Positions 60,765-64,000 of a stretch of DNA of 64,000 nt are shown here, piece after piece (positions within the stretch are counted from its first letter, which is position 1; every line of letters starts with the position of its first letter). The stretch is taken from assembly GCA_010692425.1 (NCBI GenBank), contig JAAHHJ010000022.1, forward strand, positions 61,180-125,179, written 5' to 3'. Both the position numbers and the translations under genes were made by a program. The notes below the pieces were generated by a model. The model saw only the letters and a list, made by a program, of their open reading frames with translations, made no database searches and had not been told where the DNA came from. Source of the stretch: Symploca sp. SIO3C6. Lineage in GTDB: Bacteria > Cyanobacteriota > Cyanobacteriia > Cyanobacteriales > Coleofasciculaceae.

Positions 60765-62108
60765 ATGTCATGGAAACCAATGCATCAGTTGCAAAGCCGC
60801 CCTTATATTATTGAAAGCGTATTAGGCTCAGGTGGCTTTGGAATTACCTACAAAGTGCACCACCTTGAACACAATCAGCATTTCGTGATTAAGACTCCAT
60901 TAGACCATCTCAAGTACGACTCTAATTATGGCGTTTATTTGAGGCGTTTTCAAAAGGAAGGGGAGAAACTTAAAAAGCTCTGTAAAAACCCCCATTCTCA
61001 TATTGTCCAAGTTATTGATTTTTTTAAAGAAGCTGAAAACCCTTGTCTGGTGATGGAGTATATTCCAGGGGAAAATTTGTACCAATTAGTTAAGCGACAA
61101 GGTGCATTAACACAGACTCAGGCAGTAAAAGTTATTTGCCAAATTGGAGAAGCTTTGAACTTTATGCATCAAGCTGAGTTAGTGCATCGGGATGCCACGC
61201 CTCTCAACATTATGATGAGGACTCCAGAAGAAGCTGTACTGATTGATTTTGGCATTGCCAAGGGAATTGATCCTGCCACTAGCACTCAAACGGATATTGC
61301 TGGCAACCGTAGTTTTGCTCCCTATGAGCAGGTGGGCAAAGGCAGTCGAGAGAAAACTGTTGATGTGTATTCCCTGGCAGCATCTCTGTATTATGCTGTA
61401 ACAGGCGAGTGTGCTACTGCTTCTTTGGGTCGTAAGATGTTTGATGAGGAATTAGTGCCACCTCAACAACTTAATCCTAGTATTAGCGATCGCATTAATC
61501 AAGCAATCCTTGAAGGAATGGCACTGGAACCAGAAGATCGACCATCATCAATGGGAGAATGGTTAGGTTTGTTAGCGCCTTTAACCCAAACTCATCAGAA
61601 TTTGCAAGCATTTGAGTTGCTTTCAGAAAAAGGTGTTGATTACACCCAATTGCGTAACCTCCTGGCTGTTGGCAAGTGGAAAGAGGCTGATATAGAAACA
61701 GCTCGGGTGATGATCAAAGCAGTTAATCGAGAGCATAAAGGATGGTTGCGAGTACAGGATATCAATCAATTTCCTTGTACTGACTTACACACTATTGACC
61801 AACTCTGGGTAAAGTATAGCGATGGGCGTTTTGGCTTCAGCGTCCAGAAGGACATCTGGCTTGAAGTAGGCGGCAAAGTTGATTATGAAACAGAGGCAAA
61901 GCTATGCAATCACATTGGGTGGCGTGTGAAAGGAGAATTATTGAGTTATAGCTCGTTGACCTTTAAGCTCTCAGCACCTTTGGGGCACCTACCGGGTTTG
62001 GGAGTAGGGCGTGTTTTGGTTGGGCGTCTTGATGGTTGGTTCGGGGCACCTTGGTGGTCACTTTTCTCTCGCCTACAGACTTGTAACCTTTATAAATCTT
62101 CATTTTGA
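60765..62108 (+). CDS. Serine/threonine protein kinase fused to GUN4 domain
   Basis: A 447-residue soluble protein. The kinase domain (about 13-270) has the glycine loop LGSGGFGITYKV, ATP Lys in HFVIKTPL, catalytic loop VHRDATPLNIMM and metal Asp in IDFGIAKG. In the catalytic loop the usual HRDxK has Thr in place of Lys, which may lower activity but is seen in some cyanobacterial relatives. The GUN4 domain (about 283-425: SEKGVDYTQLRNLLAVGKWK, IDQLWVKYSDGRFGFSVQKD) is a porphyrin-binding fold. This suggests tetrapyrrole sensing that controls or is controlled by the kinase module. Confidence 0.85.
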   Translation: MSWKPMHQLQSRPYIIESVLGSGGFGITYKVHHLEHNQHFVIKTPLDHLKYDSNYGVYLRRFQKEGEKLKKLCKNPHSHIVQVIDFFKEAENPCLVMEYIPGENLYQLVKRQGALTQTQAVKVICQIGEALNFMHQAELVHRDATPLNIMMRTPEEAVLIDFGIAKGIDPATSTQTDIAGNRSFAPYEQVGKGSREKTVDVYSLAASLYYAVTGECATASLGRKMFDEELVPPQQLNPSISDRINQAILEGMALEPEDRPSSMGEWLGLLAPLTQTHQNLQAFELLSEKGVDYTQLRNLLAVGKWKEADIETARVMIKAVNREHKGWLRVQDINQFPCTDLHTIDQLWVKYSDGRFGFSVQKDIWLEVGGKVDYETEAKLCNHIGWRVKGELLSYSSLTFKLSAPLGHLPGLGVGRVLVGRLDGWFGAPWWSLFSRLQTCNLYKSSF

Positions 62109-62150
62109 GTTTTTTTTTCAACTTGAAGTTTGGAATATGCTTTATTATTT

Positions 62151-62594
62151 ATGCCCAATAAAATTACCAAACGTTTAACTGGTATCCCTTTCATCCTAGG
62201 CGGCTTATTAATTATGGTTCTTGGCGTCGAATCAGGGACACTAGAATGCCATCGAAAGGAGTCAATACAGGTAGTTTGTCAATTTACCTATTCTAATTTG
62301 TTTGGAGAGAAAATCAGCTCAATTGCTACTGGAGAACTCAAAGGCGCTGAAGTAAAAACTCGCAAGAGGAATCACAGAATTGTTATCTTGACCAAAAAGG
62401 AGACTATTCCTCTAATCAACTCTTACACAATGGGTAAAAACGGAAAAGTCAACAAAGTTAGTCGGATTAACGATTTTATTAATAACCCCGAGCAAATGTC
62501 ACTAACAATTAGACAAGATAATCGTTGGTTTGGTTTCCTATTTGGAGTTATCTTTATTGTCGGTGGGATCTGCGCTATTTTAGGAATAACCTAG
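62151..62594 (+). CDS. Two-span membrane protein, unknown function
   Basis: About 147 residues from the ATG at 62151. A membrane segment near the N-terminus ([18 protein letters not shown]) and one at the C-terminus (WFGFLFGVIFIVGGICAILG) flank a polar middle with two Cys (ECHRKESIQVVCQF). No family is recognised. It is co-directional with the kinase gene and 42 bp behind it, so possibly co-transcribed. Confidence 0.6.
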   Translation: MPNKITKRLTGIPFILGGLLIMVLGVESGTLECHRKESIQVVCQFTYSNLFGEKISSIATGELKGAEVKTRKRNHRIVILTKKETIPLINSYTMGKNGKVNKVSRINDFINNPEQMSLTIRQDNRWFGFLFGVIFIVGGICAILGIT

Positions 62595-62951
62595 TCCAGT
62601 AGGTTGGATTGACGAAGGAAACCCAACACCACAGCTCATTGATTACCAGATAAGAATTATTATAAATTTTAGGTAATATCGGAGAGCAAAAGCACCAGTA
62701 GCCGTAAGTAAGGATTGGCAATATTATAGTTTTCACAATTATCTAAAACAAGGGATTTATGATGGGATTTGGGGAGCTTCTGAGAAATGCGTATTTAATA
62801 GTTATATTGGCATGGAATAAAAGATAAGCGTGTTTTGACTCTGTGAATTTTAATCAATCTAAGGTAATATAATAGAGAAATAATATTGAGTTTCGTTACC
62901 TCAAGTCAACCGACAAAAACTCAACCTACAAAGTTAGTGTCGCACTCCCTA
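62595..62951. other. Convergent intergenic region
   Basis: About 360 bp without a gene or recognised repeat. Confidence 0.45.
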
Positions 62952-63869
62952 TTACCTGCTCACTTCTTCTAGAAAATCAAGCATGGCAAGATTAACTTTT
63001 TGGGGTTGAACCATTGGTAAATCATGACCAGCATTTTTAATCACTTTAATTTGAATGTTGGGCGCAACCTTTTGTAGTCGTGCGATAGTTTTTTCTACGG
63101 AATAAATAATCTCATTTTCTCCAACCAAAAAAAGTGTCGGCATTTGCAATCTACTTAGCTCTTCATCGGTTAATACTTTGGTAAATACCACTGGCTGCCG
63201 CTTGTGACATTGCATCCCAAGATACAAAAAATTAAACCATTCATCGAATTCTGTTTCACCATTTTCATGAAGCTCTAAAAAATCTTCAAACATCCAACGA
63301 GTAAAACGTTTGAACAAATACTTACTTCGGAATTGAAATGTACTTAGAAGCATTCCGAATGTTATAAACTTCCAGGAAAAGGGAGCAATACCACCAGGTG
63401 CCATGAGAACAATTTTATTGAGTCGCTGGGGAAACCGAAGGGCATATTGACTAGTTAACCATCCACCATAGGACAAACCAATCAAATTAATGCCTTGATC
63501 TAAGCCTAATCCATCGAATAGTTCATCTAACCAAGTCGTAAAATCATCAGCACTTTTCAGTAATTTCGTATAAACACTGCGTCCAGGATCACATATTGTA
63601 TCGATAGCATAAGTTCTATAGGATTGAGATAAATCTTCGATATTTGGCAGCCAATTCAAAGAATTTTCCGAGTATCCGTGCAATAAAACAACAGGTGAAC
63701 CCTCACCAGGACCACTAATCCTCACAAAAGTTTGACCATAAGATGTTTCAACAATTGTCGTCTCTGATGGTATAGGCCATTTTTGAGCGCGAGCATCATA
63801 AATTGTAAGAAATCGCTCTTTCGCCTCAGGAGAACGAAAGGGATGATAAGAATCAATTTCCATGGTCAC
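62952..63869 (-). CDS. Alpha/beta hydrolase
   Basis: A 305-residue alpha/beta-hydrolase. The nucleophile elbow is LIGLSYGGWLTSQ, the acidic region near LFLVGENEIIYSVEKT, and the catalytic His in KNAGHDLPMVQP. The oxyanion HG motif is VVLLHGYSENSLNW. It is cytoplasmic. The substrate cannot be assigned; carboxylesters are likely. Its start codon is 2 bp from a long heptamer array. Confidence 0.82.
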   Translation of the reverse strand: MTMEIDSYHPFRSPEAKERFLTIYDARAQKWPIPSETTIVETSYGQTFVRISGPGEGSPVVLLHGYSENSLNWLPNIEDLSQSYRTYAIDTICDPGRSVYTKLLKSADDFTTWLDELFDGLGLDQGINLIGLSYGGWLTSQYALRFPQRLNKIVLMAPGGIAPFSWKFITFGMLLSTFQFRSKYLFKRFTRWMFEDFLELHENGETEFDEWFNFLYLGMQCHKRQPVVFTKVLTDEELSRLQMPTLFLVGENEIIYSVEKTIARLQKVAPNIQIKVIKNAGHDLPMVQPQKVNLAMLDFLEEVSR

Positions 63870-63871
63870 TC

Positions 63872-64000
63872 ATTACTTATTACTTATTACTTATTACTTA
63901 TTACTTATTACTTATTACTTATTACTTATTACTTATTACTTATTACTTATTACTTATTACTTATTACTTATTACTTATTACTTATTACTTATTACTTATT
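63872..64000 (-). repeat. Long heptamer array running off the window
   Basis: At least 18 uninterrupted copies of the AATAAGT/TTATTAC heptamer begin 2 bp upstream of the alpha/beta-hydrolase start codon and continue to the window edge. It is the longest array here and its full size is unknown. Confidence 0.9.

Noticed and set aside
63872..64000. CRISPR array
   Set aside because: The repeat is a 7-bp tandem unit with no spacers and no cas genes.
1..64000. tRNA or rRNA genes
   Set aside because: No cloverleaf with a GTTCNANNC arm and acceptor stem, and no rRNA-like sequence, was found by eye in the intergenic regions.

Overview
The window is chromosomal DNA from a cyanobacterium, very probably a filamentous one. 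Lineage markers are a Vipp1/PspA pair, a GUN4-domain protein kinase, an SLH/OprB porin, a FutB-type iron permease, a cyanoexosortase with a PEP-CTERM substrate, a DUF3082 protein, GCGATCGC (HIP1) sites and heptanucleotide tandem arrays. Base composition is moderately AT-rich and repeats are abundant. The genus cannot be fixed from sequence alone. I saw no rRNA, tRNA, CRISPR array or intact transposase.

Layout. 0-2.3 kb: gene relics, nested repeats and a histidine kinase with two HisKA domains. 2.4-3.9 kb: a CrtI/CrtH-like FAD oxidoreductase. 4.5-8.6 kb: a protein-sorting locus (PEP-CTERM substrate, cyanoexosortase, its partner protein, an HpsJ-like membrane protein). 8.7-14.7 kb: small conserved genes, an aminotransferase, thioredoxin, Vipp1 and PspA. 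14.7-23.4 kb: FutB, a pentapeptide-repeat lipoprotein, a Nudix hydrolase, MalQ, an orphan SLATT membrane protein enclosed by two miniature elements, a RodZ-like protein, an RluB-type pseudouridine synthase and a DUF2993 protein.

23.6-33 kb is an oxidoreductase cluster. It holds a PaoABC/YagTSR-type molybdenum hydroxylase (2Fe-2S, FAD/4Fe-4S and Mo subunits), two Mo-cofactor maturation proteins (MocA-like and XdhC), and a forward-strand set of a PaO-type Rieske oxygenase, a glutathione S-transferase and a flavin monooxygenase. 33-39 kb holds peptidase E, two methyltransferases, a TerB-like protein, a flavin monooxygenase and an EF-hand protein, with decayed copies of the monooxygenase 3' end.

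39-47.6 kb is a reverse-strand operon for fatty-acid beta-oxidation: acyl-CoA ligase, FadN-type hydratase/dehydrogenase, thiolase, FadE-type dehydrogenase. This is unexpected in a cyanobacterium. 47.7-52.2 kb is an accessory stretch with a compositionally odd islet carrying an unrecognised 202-residue protein, two PD-(D/E)XK nuclease-like genes and a sigma-factor pseudogene split by a miniature element. 52.2-64 kb holds a second histidine kinase, a porin, RimM, a PhoX phosphatase behind a Pho-box-like triplet, small membrane proteins, the kinase-GUN4 protein and an alpha/beta hydrolase, ending in a heptamer array that runs off the window.

Dispersed repeats are the dominant non-coding signal. 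One is a family of seven ~94-109 bp miniature elements with TATAGC termini. Others are a second ~100 bp family, a ~103 bp double-palindrome element present twice, heptamer arrays, and a 55 bp box repeated ahead of two oxygenase-cluster genes.
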